Assembly (NCBI RefSeq): GCF_030253575.1
Contig: NC_080559.1
Span: 33,723,501-33,787,500, forward strand
Direction: 5' to 3'
Source: Rhododendron vialii
Taxonomy: Eukaryota; Streptophyta; Magnoliopsida; Ericales; Ericaceae
Length of the DNA stretch: 64,000 bases
Both the position numbers and the translations under genes were made by a program. Numbering within the stretch: the first letter of the stretch is position 1; each line of letters opens with the position of its first letter. Shown here in pieces: positions 31,876 to 43,694 of this stretch. The notes beneath the pieces were generated by a model that was not told where the DNA came from, ran no database searches, and saw only the letters and a list, made by a program, of their open reading frames with translations.

Positions 31876-32518
31876 CTCGATTGTCAAATATCACCCTCAA
31901 CTCTGAAATGCCTGGCAATCTGAACTCGCAACGGAAGGAGATACCCTACACAAGTACTACAGTTTGTCAAACACTATCCAACAATAGCATTACAAAGTTC
32001 ATGTATAGAAGGAAAACAGGTGGAACAAAAAACTCCATTCTGAGAGAGAGAGAGAGAGATGCAATTTGTTCACAAACACTTCTTCCATCCCACCACAACA
32101 ACTCAACATAGACAATTAGACACAAAAAGATTGACCTCCCTAGAGCAATCAATCCAACAGTAAAGAAGCACTTGCAATATTCTTTTATTGAAATTGGTGA
32201 AGGCCTTTAGACACTAGGATTGATCAAATAAGATTCCTAACTGTCAAAAGTTCTCTCCATCCATTGGACCAATAAAGCAACAACACCTTCCCCAGTGCAA
32301 ACAACCATCACAAGTATACCTTGCATAATCCTAAAGAACAAGATTTTGTAAATGCAGCTATAGACAATGTCTTGAAGTATGTAGCTATGCAGGAATACAA
32401 ATGAGTAATTCCCCAAGATCTCAGTTATAAACTTGTTGATGGCAAATTGGACTTGTTACCATGTTGTTTCGTGTTCAAATGAGAAAGCATCGTGGGACTA
32501 TTTTGTGCAATGTTTACT

Positions 32519-33020
32519 ATCGAAGATTGGATTGCGACTAGCAGAACAGACAAACACACAATTCAAGAATGGAATTTGGAAGTATCCCTTCAGAAATGAG
32601 TCATGTGGATCTATAGTAGTAACGAGGCTAGATTTTTTTTTTAATTGAGCCATAAGTCCCATAATACAACAAATGTTGGCATACGAGTTATTTAAAGAAG
32701 TGGTCCTGTGATGATGATGGATATTGAAGAGTTTGGAGTTGAATGCTTTATCGAGTGTCTTTCACTCTTGTGGCTGGGTCTCCGAACATCACTTTCAGTT
32801 TCAACTAGAGTGGCATTTTTTTTAAATAAGTCAAAGTCAGCAGTTACAGTGTCATGGATGGGACTCATGCCTCAATTCAAAAGAAATCTAGCCTCGTTCC
32901 TATAATACTCATCCTGATTCACATGGCTGGTTTCTGGAGAGATACTTCCAAATTCCGTCACTTGAATTGTGCGTCAGTCTTTTCTGGTATTCCAATAACT
33001 GTCAATCCAATCTTCAAGCT
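32519..33020. mobile_element. ~500-bp foldback with ~110-bp imperfect arms
   Basis: The left arm (32519-32632) reads GAAGATTGGATTG...ACAATTCAAG...GGAATTTGGAAGTATC...AACGAGGCTAG. The right arm (about 32905-33020) carries the reverse complement of each segment with small differences. The loop (32650-32870) shows nothing recognisable. It sits in the presumed leader intron of the DUF1644 gene. Confidence 0.7.
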
Positions 33021-33182
33021 TATCAAAAAAAAAGAAAAATTCAAATCTTCGAGAGTAATGTAGCACAAATCAATCCGAGACTGCTTTCTCACCTGAACAA
33101 GAAACAGCATGGGAACAAATCAAGTCCAATTTGGACTGAAATTTCTGTTTGCACTCCTACAAAGTCCAAAAGCTAAGTGCAA

Positions 33183-33343
33183 TTTTGTTCACCCTCCCTC
33201 TTATTGGTAGTAATGGTGTAAGTCCCACCACTGCAAAACACTTTTTGGTAAGCATGACATCTCTTTGTGGTGGGATCCACACCATTTCAACCGATAGGAA
33301 GAACGGTAATGTTTACTCTCCTCTTAAGGAGGGTGAACAAAAC
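33183..33343. mobile_element. Foldback MITE with TTTTGTTCACCCTCC ends
   Basis: TTTTGTTCACCCTCC at 33184 is mirrored by GGAGGGTGAACAAAA ending at 33342, a 15-base perfect terminal inverted repeat. Shorter inverted words lie inside (GTCCCACCACTG against GTGGTGGGAT). No target-site duplication is convincing, so the superfamily is open. Confidence 0.65.
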
Positions 33344-33890
33344 TCAACTCCCAAAAGCTCAAAAAATTGGGCAAAGACAATAAATAGGAAAAAGACTTCC
33401 ACTTTTAGCTCAATTGGCAATTATCGAGATACGTCGCAAACAGGAAAACTAATAATCACAATTCAGGTTCAAAGAATAACACCAAATCAGCACGTATCAA
33501 GTAAACATCAGCTCAAAACCACAGTTTATCACCCAACAGAATTGAAAACCTTAATAAGAACAATACATCAAAAACTCAAAATAAAACGCATAGCAGCACG
33601 CTTCGGAGCTCAAAACACGCGAAACGGGAAATTAAACGATTAATCTGAGTGAAATCGGACAGCTCTCAAGTACATCAAAAGTAGGACTTTCGGTTAGAGA
33701 AGTTACCAGAGCGAATCAATCGATTAGACAGAGAAGTGTGTCCGTCCACTTTAGCTTGGTAACAGCTTGAGTCGAAGAACTCCAGAGAGCGAGAAGGCAA
33801 GAAAGAGGAAGCTTTCTAGGGCTACCTTTTCAGAGAGTAGAGAGAGAGAGATCTGGTACGAGGTTCAATCTTGCGAGCCGAGGAAGCGGA

Positions 33891-34416
33891 CGAAGTAGGA
33901 GTATCTCTCAAATTTAAACCTACGGTTCACGTCGTCGCCGAATTGTACGGTACCCACGAAAAAAGCTCAACAAAGTGACTATCCCGAATCTTCTTTTGCG
34001 TTTTTTTCCTCGCCCCTTGTATTTACCGGGTTATTAGACTCCAGCACTCCGTTAGTGAGTCCGTTTGGTTTAACATTTTGAGAATTGCTTTTAAATTTCG
34101 GCACAGTTTTTAATAAATCTTTCTCTTTATATGTTTCCACTCATTACCACTACAACTCTCAAAAATAGCTTTCTAAAACTTAAACCAAACAAAGCCAGAT
34201 TTTAGGATCCTAAAAATGAACCGGTTCCCGAGCCGCTAGAACGATCATCCCTAACACTGCTCTGATGTCTAGGTTAATTTGTAGTGTGGAACGTAGAGAG
34301 AAGTAATCGAATTTGAAGAGTTGCGTACCAGTCCCTCGTGGGGGTGATTTTATAGACGTTTTAGGGGGTTAAATAATAACGAGATTAGGATCCTTAGAAT
34401 CTCAAGGTGTAGATAA
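33891..34416. other. Intergenic; nothing recognised
   Basis: Presumed promoter of the DUF1644 gene, then unremarkable DNA. A phrase at 34336-34410 (GGGGGTGATTTTATAGACGTTTTA...GGGGTTAAAT) recurs at 34707-34741, so this flank was locally duplicated around the MITE. Confidence 0.4.
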
Positions 34417-34672
34417 GAGCATCCGCCGCAATGTAATAATCAAAAGTAAACAATTAAAACTTGTCACGTCAGCTTTTAATTATTTATTTAGAGGATTATT
34501 AAAGTTAGCAATGTGAAGTTTCACATTGTTACTATTGATTATTTAAATGTCGAAATTTGATTATTAATTAGGAGGTTACTAATTTTGATTATTACAAATG
34601 TGAGCATTTTTTTAAACACGCATTGCTAACTTTGACAATCTTTTAATTTTGATTATTACCTTATGGATGCTC
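34417..34672. mobile_element. Tourist-type (PIF/Harbinger) MITE
   Basis: The element opens GAGCATCCGCCGCAATGTAA and closes TTACCTTATGGATGCTC, with TAA on both sides (34414-34416 and 34673-34675). A 3-bp TAA duplication and GAGCATC ends are typical of Tourist MITEs. Internally, TAATAATCAAAAG recurs as inverted pairs. It has no coding capacity. Its ends differ from those of the Harbinger element at 41261, so it belongs to another family. Confidence 0.8.
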
Positions 34673-34769
34673 TAAGGATGGCACCTGTTTGATGAGCCCC
34701 TCATGTGGGGGTGATTTTATAGACGTTTTACGGGGTTAAATCATATTGGGATTAGGATCCTTAGGTCTC

Positions 34770-35037
34770 GAGGTGTAGATAAGGATAGGTGTAGACAAGG
34801 ATGGCACCAGTTTGATCCAATGGCCTTAGCTTTCCCAATCTTTTTAGAACTACGAATACCCGTAGGCCTTGGATTGTTGGTGGCTATCCCCGTGGACATA
34901 AACGAGGTGTAGATAAGGATAGGTGTAGACAAGGATGGCACCAGTTTGATCCAATGGCCTTAGCTTTCCCAATCTTTTTAGAACTACGAATACCCGTAGG
35001 CCTTGGATTGTTGGTGGCTATCCCCGTGGACATAAAC
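34770..35037 (+). repeat. Perfect 134-bp tandem duplication
   Basis: Bases 34770-34903 (GAGGTGTAGATAAGG...GTGGACATAAAC) are repeated at 34904-35037 with no difference I can see. The unit itself contains GTGTAGATAAGGATAG followed by a near repeat, which may have seeded the event. It lies ~430 bases beyond the 3' end of the Raf-like gene. Confidence 0.9.
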
Positions 35038-35465
35038 TCGTCCTCGGATAGGAGGCGGTCGCAAGGAGCCCTGCCCGCTCAGGACCCTTTTGGCTCCGCC
35101 CCTGATTTAAATCAGAGAGAGAGAGAGAGAAGTAACACAGAAACTCATCCAAGAACAACTGTTCCTCTTTGACAAAAATCAGAGCGAACTGATACAATAG
35201 GTTCTGGAAAAAAGGGATACAATAAAGTCCGTTCTACATCCTACACACACACCATACGCTAGTACAAACCGGTGTACTGCAAAAAGACGAGCTTCACCTG
35301 GTTCGGTTTCGGTAAAACAACCTAAGGCTGTTAATATGTCCATCCGATCAGACAAGACGATTGGACGGCCAAGTTGATCACGTCTCAGAATGCCTTGTAC
35401 TTCTTCGCTCCAAAAGTATTTACAACTGTTTACAAGAAAAGGACTTCTGCTAAGTGCAATTGAGA

Positions 35466-38400
35466 TCACTTGATGTTCATGGCCGCTGACATGGCACGAA
35501 GCTCCTTTGCAATTTCTGAGAAAGCTGGTCTAGAGGCCGGATTGGGTGACCAACACCTCTCCATCAATGATCTCCATGCTGGGTCACACCAACTTGGAAT
35601 TTCAGGGCGCAGATCGCCTTTGATTATACCAGCTGAAACCACCATAACGAGGAAACATCAGACAATTGCAAATATTGAGCACATTGTTATTCGAAAACTT
35701 ATTCGGAAGATTGAGTTTGGGGACAAATAGTGATAACTTCTTTTGTAACTCAATTACGTGGCAAGACTACCAAGGATAATTTCAATGTCACCGTGCATTA
35801 ACTATAGCAAGAGTGTCCCCCGTCAAACAGAAAACTATGCATATCGACTTTCTATCACGCATGTCAACATGAAAGATTACCTATTATTTCCTCTGATCGC
35901 ATATTTCCATAAGGTTCTTCCCCTGTCAAAAGCTCCCACATGATTATTCCAAATGAGTACACATCCACCTGAACTCGAGCACCGGCGAAATTGTAAGAGG
36001 AAGCAAATGACAAGTACAAATACTGGGAATAATTCATGATATTTGAAGACGATCAAATTACCTTATCTGTAACCATATTTTTCTGAAAGTTCAATAGTTC
36101 CGGAGCCATCCATGGTATAGTTCCTCGAACTCCACCAGAGACCAGTGTCCTCTGCTTAACTTTTGATAAACCAAAGTCACCAATCTGACCAGGAACCAAG
36201 TGAACGTTCAAAAGATTGTTGTACAGTAAATCATTTACGATGAAGAAGTTGGCATCAATTTTGTGAAGCACCAACAAAAAGAAGATGTCAAACAGAAAGA
36301 AATTCCAATTTAACAGCAACAATAAGTCTGATGGTACCTTGCACACCGGCCGCTGAGGATCCCTCATATTCACAAGCAAGTTGTGAGACTTCAAATCAAA
36401 GTGAACGACATTCTTCTCATGCAGATATTCCATACCAAAGGCCGCATCCATGGCTATAATCAATCTTTTTCGTCGATCAATAGTTCTGCAAATTTTAAGC
36501 ACAGTTTCGGTGAAAAGTGGGATGTATGAAAAGCCTAGCAAGAGTAAGCTACGGTTTTTTCTTTTTCTTGGTAACTAACTAGCTAGGATATTTTACCGAG
36601 TAACAGTCTGCGATACCTTTTCAAAAAAAAAACAGTCTGCTATACAGGAAGAATCTTACAACTTGCTATTAAAGTTGTGAAGGACTGAACGCAGTTTCTG
36701 TAGTGAGTATGCCTGGTTCTAAAGGCTCACAAATATCTTCACATTTGAAACCTAGCAGAAATAAAGTTTTATTCACTCTGATTCCTTAGTATGTCCTTTG
36801 GCCTTGACATAGTACTGTAACAGAAACAAAAACTATAACTTGTGGTATAGTGTCGGAAGAGTGAACAAAAGGAAAATAACTTAGAAAGAAAATACCTAAA
36901 GAAATGAAGTCTACTAAAAACTTGGCTCTTTATGTTACCAAAATAACTTTGAAAATGACAGACCTATCTTTCCTCCGCAACACTTGTCTAAGGGACCCGT
37001 TCACCATGTACTCTGTCACTGCAGCCAAATTTGTGACAGGCCCATCTGTAACTACACCATACAACACCATGACATGGGGATGGTGAAGTTGTCCAAGTAT
37101 GTGAGCTTCCTTCCAGAAGTCTGCAACCTGCACACAAACAAAAAGAAATTTGAAAATCACTGGCAATCATGCAGGCATGTATTTTGCAATTCAAAATTAA
37201 GGCCACAGATTTAACAGGGAATTAAATCCCAAAATTAATTTCAAGTGGATGTTTGATAATGAATGTGCTTAAACACATGCTGTAGATAGTCGACAAAGCA
37301 AGGTCTAAGTACTTCCCGAAACACTAGATACACCAATACAGATGAACCATAAATCCGTCATGCAGGCATCTATTTTGCAATTCAAACTTAAGGCCACAGA
37401 TTTAACAGGGAATTAAATCCCAAAATTAATTTAAAGTGAATGTTTGATAATGAATGTGCTTAAACACATGCTGTAGAAAGTCCTTGTCAACAAAGCAAGG
37501 TCTAAGTACTTCCCAACCACTAGTTACACCAACATAGATGAACGATAAATCGGTCCAACAAAAACCAGCAAAGCAGCAAAGTATCAGTGATAACCAATCT
37601 GATAATTTTATGGGTTCGTACTTCAAAACCAGCAAAGTATCAGTGATTACCAATCTGTCTTGGTCTGGTGCACCTTCAGCGAAGCAGCTGGGTTTAAACT
37701 TTTTGATGGCAACATCACATCCCTTCCATTTTCCGTGGAATACAGACCCATATGTACCAGATCCGAGTTCCTTAATATATTCGAGGTCAGAATTTTTTAT
37801 AGTCTGCAGGAAACAACAAAAAGATTCAAGCCAGTAAAAAAAACAACAAAAAGATTCAAAGTAGAGCCAAAAGAAGCACTTCCGCTCAAATACAGTTCAA
37901 GGCTGAATTGTTTATCGTCAAGAATTACCTGCAGAAGGTCACCAGGGATGCTTCCGTTTCCCTTGGAGCAATTACGATATTCTCCAATGTCAGCCTGCTA
38001 GAAAATAGTCATTAGTTTGTCAAAGAAATGGTTAACGAAGGCCATTGTCATTGTTGTTCCTTCCCTTGATTCAAAAATCAGACACATAATTATTTTAGAC
38101 TATAAGCCTATACCTGTTTGTCAACGCTTAGATTGGATGGATGGTCCTGCTGCATCTTTTCTTCTTGTTCATCCACTTTTTCCAATTTGGCAGCGTTGTT
38201 AAGAAAAGAATCCAATGAAACTCCGTTAGAGTCAACTTGGGGGCGTGAAGTGAGGAGTTCTTCAACCATGAGATCTACATGCTTTGAGTGAGGCTTCACC
38301 AAGGCTTCAGCAACATCATTGCTACTGGGAGAAGTACAGGCTGTGGGTTCAACTTCTTTGGATGAAGATAAGGAGAGATTACGCAGAGAAACATCCACCA

Positions 38401-40309
38401 CAGAGGTAAGTCCACCTGGCATAACATGATCACCATTACAATGTTTGCTAAATGGATTAACCATTGATTCTATATTGGACAGCCCACTTTCAAATCCCGA
38501 TTCTGTTCCATTTCCAAAACCCAAAGTGTTCGGCGAACCACAGATGTCAATAGTTACCATTGGCTCCACCATCTCTGATTCCTTTTTGAAATCAATACAG
38601 CTCGATTGGCTACTCGGAACCCTTGTAAAATTTTGGCATGGAACTACATGTTTCTCACCAATGGAACCAGTTAACAGATCTTCCTGAGGATCCATAGCCC
38701 TTGTGCTTGTAAAGAGGTTATTGGTAACAATAGGAGGCAAGAGAGATTTGCCATCCCTCCCTGTTGATACACCATTGTGAGCAAATTGAAGTGGCTTAGG
38801 ATTTCGCTGTCGTAGTTGTTGAACTCCATGACCACTCTTGGTAGTGAAGTTTTCTTTATTGGTGCAAGGTTGATCAAACGAGTATGTTTGGTCATTTAGG
38901 CCAGAATCCAAGGTATGGAGATGGTAACCTGACCACGGCTTCCACAAGCTTGGATAAAACAACTTCATAACCTGCCCTTGTTTTGAAATGCTGGAACTTG
39001 ACCTAAGTCCAGGGTAGAATTTTCTAACCCAGGGCCGTCCTTCCCATCTAAGATTCCGATGGTTCCCCATCTCCGTGACACTATTCCGGTGGCTCCGCAA
39101 GTAGTATGACGAACTCCTATAGCTTCTAAAATCAGCTGGTGGGACCTGATGGTTGCGCGTCCCACCATGAAGCCTAGCCCATATCCTCTCACTTCCAATC
39201 AACTGATTCCTGCAAGAAACTGGAGGGAAGCAATTGTTTACCATATCATAATTGGCAGACAACGGCGTTATGTTCCCCCCATCCAAAACCCTCTGCGAAT
39301 CCATCAAATCCATCTTGGAATCGCATGAATGCTTCTGGCACCGTGTGACAAACTGGCTGTAACCTCTGTTGCTCGAAATTGGACCAGACCTATTCGCCGA
39401 GCACTGCGTAAAACCATTTGGTTCCACACAAGGGTTTCCATCCCTTGGATTCAAGGGATGCGAATGGGACTCCGGGACATAGTTCTCACCCAAATTTTCA
39501 CTTCTTTGAAAGTGTGTATTCCAAAATCCGTATTCTAACACTTTTGACCTATAAGGGCTGCCACCAGATTTGAACTCTCTTGCCTCATGGCTCAAACTGC
39601 CTTGTGGCAAACAAATTTGACTATGGTTTTGCTTTTCACATGTAAGCTTTACGTCGTTTTGATCAAAACCTAACGCTAAACCCTTGTCAAGACCTCGAAT
39701 TCGACCCGATTCCATCAGTACCACCTTTGTCCAAAAATCATCACTAACACCTTTAACTGATTTCTTAACTTCATTATTACAATCAAACTGATCACTACCA
39801 TTACCACTCACAGAATCAACACCAAACACATGATAATCACTTTCCAAAAACAACCCGGACCCATTACGCATATTCTCAAAACTACCCAATTTCCCTATCC
39901 TATGACCAAACCCATTACCACTATTACAAACATAAATCCATATCCTAGCGGGCTTACCGAGGAACTCAAGCTTCTCATACTCGCTGAACATGCACGAAAC
40001 GTCGTCGTCCGACTCGATCGGGACCAGGGGCGCCACGTAGTCCTTGCATGGGAGTTGCAAGTGCTTGAGAGAGAAACAGAGAAAGAGGCCGTTGTTAGGG
40101 TTTTGAACGAGGGGTAGATCCGAAAGCTTCGACTTGAGCTTTGAAAACCCGATGCTCCGTTCCACGGTTATGATCCGGGTCTCGCCGCCGGTGTACCGGA
40201 GGTTTTCCGACGGGGGTGGGCGGCGGTGGAATGCGCCATTGAAGCTGCAGACCAGCTTGAGTTTCTTGGGGGTGGTGGGTTTTCTGCGACGGGATAGGGG
40301 GTCTTTCAT
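35466..40309 (-). CDS. PB1-domain Raf-like MAPKKK (B group)
   Basis: Eight minus-strand exons, 40309-38114, 37994-37929, 37803-37651, 37127-36964, 36485-36338, 36184-36062, 35968-35881 and 35632-35466, give 1034 residues. A PB1 domain (about residues 15-110: [31 protein letters not shown]) precedes a long Ser/Asn-rich linker. The kinase domain starts near residue 762 with glycine loop GSGTYG (768-773), VAIKK with Lys788, catalytic HFDLKSHN with Asp890, DFG (912-914) and activation segment GTIPWMAPE (930-938), and ends SRPAF...[10 protein letters not shown]1 plus a C-terminal Raf-like kinase marks the plant B-group MAPKKKs, probably B4, several of which activate SnRK2 kinases under osmotic stress. 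HFD replaces HRD, as is normal in this subgroup. Exon 2 has a tandem TAGCAG acceptor, so 1035 residues is possible. Confidence 0.94.
37170..37545 (-). repeat. ~190-bp tandem duplication in an intron of the Raf-like gene
   Basis: Two copies, about 37170-37350 and 37361-37545, share TGCAGGCAT, GGCCACAGATTTAACAGGG, AACACATGCTGTAGA and GGTCTAAGTACTTCCC. They differ by a handful of substitutions and a few small indels. They lie in the intron between exons 3 and 4. Confidence 0.85.
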
Positions 40310-40370
40310 GGCGATTGAGAGAGAGAGAGAGAATAATGTGGAACTGTATGGAGAAGTGGCTGCGTTGAGG

Positions 40371-40379
40371 GTATATATA
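40371..40379 (-). promoter_or_regulatory. TATA box of the Raf-like kinase gene
   Basis: On the minus strand CTATATATA lies ~65 bases upstream of the ATG at 40309, with a short CT tract (40318-40332) between. The 5' UTR would be only ~35 bases unless transcription starts further upstream. Confidence 0.5.
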
Positions 40380-40482
40380 GTTGTTGAGGTGGGAGAGGAC
40401 AGCGAATTGGGAATTGGGGCTTCAGGATGTTGTTATTTACGTGGGTAGCCCTCTGGCCCAGGTGTTTTCGGTTTAAGATTTT

Positions 40483-40620
40483 TTAGATTTGAGAATTGAT
40501 ATCCACACTTCTTTTTTTTTTATATTACATTTTTTTTTTTGTCTTTTAACAAAAAAAAATACACTTTTTCAATGTTAAAAATTTTAAAAAAAAGGTGTGA
40601 ATATCATTTTTCTTAAATTT
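40483..40620. mobile_element. Short foldback MITE, 'GATNTYCACAC' family
   Basis: Left arm AAGATTTTTTAGATTTGAGAATTGATATCCACACTT; right arm GGTGTGAATATCATTTTTCTTAAATTT, its approximate reverse complement. The middle is poly-T and poly-A. Similar ends occur at 40784-40975, 45044-45145, 51835-51967 and 60175-60415. Confidence 0.6.
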
Positions 40621-40783
40621 AGGTCTTGATAAATGAATGGCCAGTGATGTGATGCGATATTTAAATGAAATTGATTTTGTCACTCCTCTTTTATTTAAAG
40701 GCAAAGTTCTTTTTTCACGAAACAACTAATAGAGACACAAAGAGGAATGACAAATTTAATCCCCTATTTAAAACTAAAAATAA

Positions 40784-40978
40784 GATGGAAAATGATTTCC
40801 ACACCCCTTTTACAATGTGCTACTCCCTTTTTTGTTTTATCCACATGAATTTACAATGTTGTTTTTGGATGAGTGAAAAAGTGTATTAAAAAAGTTAAGA
40901 TAATAAATTCATGTGGATAAATACAAAAAGATAGTGTGAATTGTTAAAAATGGAGTGTGAAAATCACTTCCCAAATAA
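40784..40978. mobile_element. Short foldback MITE, same family
   Basis: Left end GGAAAATGATTTCCACACCCC, right end GGAGTGTGAAAATCACTTCCC. A second inverted pair, CATGAATTTA and TAAATTCATGTGGATAA, lies inside. No coding. Confidence 0.6.
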
Positions 40979-41514
40979 GATACTCCCTTCACCCCATAAA
41001 GGCCGGATATCAATAAAGACTTAGTCGATCGCATATAAGAAGCAAAATAAGCAATTAAAATCTTATGCCGTTTGTCAATTTTTTTTGGAACAAATAATAT
41101 ATGAATATTAAACACCGATTATTACTAAATTTGATTTTTTGCATGGACGATAAGCACCTTGCAATACAACTCTTGAATCATATTTTTGGCACCGTGATAA
41201 GTCTTATTAGTAGTTTGCATTACATGAAAGAGAATCATCACGTTGGACGATCTTAATTAAGGCTCCGTTTGTTTGGGCGTAAAATGTTTTCTCGTAAAAT
41301 ATTTTACTTATTTTTCGCTGTTTGGCTAAAAAAAGGAGAAGGAAAATATTTTCAGTGTAAAATATTTTGCACCAAAAGGGTGAAATTGTTTTCCTCTTCT
41401 TTTCCCCGTAAGTCGTTTTTTTTTTCGTTGCCGTGTCTCCCGTTCCCAAACCACATAAGCCCCCCCTTCTTCCAAAACACGTACCCATCCCCTTCTCCCA
41501 AATCAAATCTAAAA

Positions 41515-41655
<141 letters not shown>

Positions 41656-42047
41656 GCGAGAGCTTCCTCGATCCTGCGATTCTCTACGGCACCTTCACCG
41701 GCGACCGATCACCTGCGTTCTCAACGGCGAGTACCTCCGAATTCTTCTTCCATTCTAGTTTTGAGAAAATCTATCAATTTTTTTCGATCTAATTTGATGC
41801 TTCTAATTCATATTTGATCTATGGTTAGTGAATTTCTTTTGTTTGACAGTAGTGATGTAATCTTCTTCTTATTGATTTTTTTTTGTATGTTGTGTGTCAA
41901 GTTGTTTTGTTCCCCGCTATCTGTTTGATGTATTTACTCAATGAGCTTCAGCTATTGGTTTATTCTCAGCTGATCAAACATGTGATTATATCCTCTTAGT
42001 CTATACTTTTCTCCAATAATTGTGTTTGAATTCTTTTGTTTATGTAG

Positions 42048-42552
42048 ATGGCTAATGATCAAAATGATGCTACTGTAACTGAAGTTGCAGTAATTGGAGC
42101 TGCCGCTGCAGTAATAGCTACCGGTGTTGCAATCCTAGACATTTTAAGATATAGGAATAGGACCCTTATTCCTGATATACCTAGGGCACCTCATGTCAAT
42201 AGAGACCGAGAGAGGGAGAGCTATTGATGGGACACATATCCGGGCATCAGTTCCCCTTGAACTTCAAGGGAGGTTTCGTGGGCGAAAGGGATGGACATCG
42301 CAAAATGTTTTAGCAGCCATCACTTTTGACCTCAAGTTTGTATATGTACTTGCTGGTTGGGAGGGCTCAGCACATGATTCCCGTATCTTGAATGATGCAA
42401 TTTCGAGGCCCAGGGGGCTTCAAGTCCCTGAAGGTAATTTTTTTGCCCTAGGACTTTTAGTTGGATAGCATTATTGATAAAACTGAGCAGACACATGACA
42501 TTAGGGTTTTTTTTTTTTTGTAGGTAAATACTACCTTGCTGATTTTCTTTAG
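42048..42552 (+). pseudogene. PIF/Harbinger transposase (HARBI1-like), internally deleted
   Basis: The frame opens MANDQNDATVTEVAVIG and reaches PHVNRDRERESY, the usual N-terminus of plant Harbinger transposases. At about 42217-42224 it jumps straight to AIDGTHIRASVPLELQG, so the whole middle part (typically well over 100 codons) is missing, and the join shifts frame and gives a stop. Both sides share GCTAT at the join. The nuclease part keeps the first two catalytic acids (AIDGT and GSAHDS). A GT/AG intron (42434-42523) leads to GKYYLAD, then a stop at 42550-42552; the third catalytic residue is lost. No active enzyme can result. Confidence 0.88.
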
Positions 42553-42753
42553 ACTGTTCCTTTTTTATTTCTTTTCTTTTCTTGAGACTGATTATATAAG
42601 ATTGAGGCTGTTAGTTTTCCAAATCAGTTTATATATGTTGATCAGACTGTTTTTTTTAGTACTTGGTGCTCTACTGGTTTGCTCCTTTTTGCTTTTATGA
42701 ATGAGTTCGATGGATTAGAATTTAATCATGGAATGTGATTTGTGGTATTAGAT

Positions 42754-43694
42754 ATGAGCAAAAAAAGTGAATCCAGGGGCAAACAATTTAGGTGGTCAAA
42801 ACCCATGGAGCGTGTGTTGTTGGAAGTTCTTGCCGATGAGGTGAAAATCGGGAATAGACCTAACAACACTTTTAGAACAAGCTCATTCAATCGGGTGTCG
42901 AGTGTCATATTTGAGAAATTCAACATTGAATGTTCATCGGATCATGTTGAACATCATCTTAGAACTGTGAAAACTGCATGGGGTATCATAGCTCAACTTC
43001 GGGATAAATCTGGATTTGGATGGGATGACAACATGAAGATGATAATTGCTAGTCCAACTGTCTACACAGAACATGTTCAGGTGCCATTCTTAAGTTATTT
43101 TACTCTCTATTGGCTTAAGTTTCTAGTCTTTTTTTAAAACTTGTTAGTGTAACTTTTATTGCTTGAAAATAGGCACATCCAACTCATGAAAAGTATCTTA
43201 ACAAGAAGATTGAAATGTATGAAGAGATAGCTTTAGTGGTGAACAAAGATCGTGCGAAAGGAAATTTTGCTAAATCATTCAATGATGTTGACTTGGATAT
43301 TGAACCAATAAATTCGGATGCTGACATTGCCATTGAAGACATCTCTAAGGACAAGAATGCGGGAAAACAATCCGCATCCTCAAGTGAAACTTTTGCCCAA
43401 CCAAGACGTCATCGCAAGCGTGGTCGTGATACTCATGATGAGGAGTCGGATATCAAAACAATTTCAGAAAAGCTTGGGCAAGTTGCAGATGCAATTACTA
43501 GGCTGACATGGGATAGGCTTGATGTTCAAGCTCTTCATGATGAACTGATGAAGATGGAAGGTTTTGATGAGGCTTTTCTAGGCGAGGCTTTTGATTATTT
43601 GGTTGAGCATGAAAGACTTGGGAAGGCATTTATGGCGAAGAGCATTAACCTCCGAAGGATTTGGCTTGAAGATTTTAGCAGCCATAAATTTTGA
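42754..43694 (+). CDS. Harbinger ORF1: Myb/SANT-like DNA-binding protein
   Basis: Two exons, 42754-43080 and 43173-43694, give 282 residues. Residues ~10-110 form a Myb/SANT-like domain: FRWSKPMERVLLEVLADEV, then TSSFNRVSSVIFEKFN, HHLRTVKTAWGIIAQL and SGFGWDDNMKMI. The rest is acidic with a basic patch PRRHRKRGRD, a likely nuclear signal, and a helical C-terminus. In PIF/Harbinger elements this protein binds the transposon ends or partners the transposase in the nucleus. The frame is open and both splice sites are canonical, so the protein may still be made although the transposase is dead. A domesticated host gene is less likely, because the element's ends are intact around it. Confidence 0.85.

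Larger units (their letters stand above)
31876..33890 (-). promoter_or_regulatory. 5' UTR of the DUF1644 gene with a ~1.8-kb leader intron (inferred)
   Basis: On the minus strand, a CT-rich leader at about 33890-33707 ends CTCTG followed by GTAACT, a good donor. Near the start codon, GAGTTCAG (about 31921) or CATTTCAG (about 31906) offers an acceptor. The leader has TCTCTCTCTCTCTACTCTC and no competing frame. Leader introns are common in this family. The intron holds a foldback (32519-33020) and a MITE (33183-33343). Confidence 0.45.

Noticed and set aside
33149-33643. 164-codon frame in the DUF1644 leader region
   Set aside because: It crosses a MITE with inverted ends, lies antisense to the inferred leader intron, and has no domain.
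42754-43694. Domesticated host transcription factor instead of a transposon ORF
   Set aside because: Intact terminal inverted repeats and TAA duplications enclose it together with transposase remains, so transposon origin without domestication is simpler.
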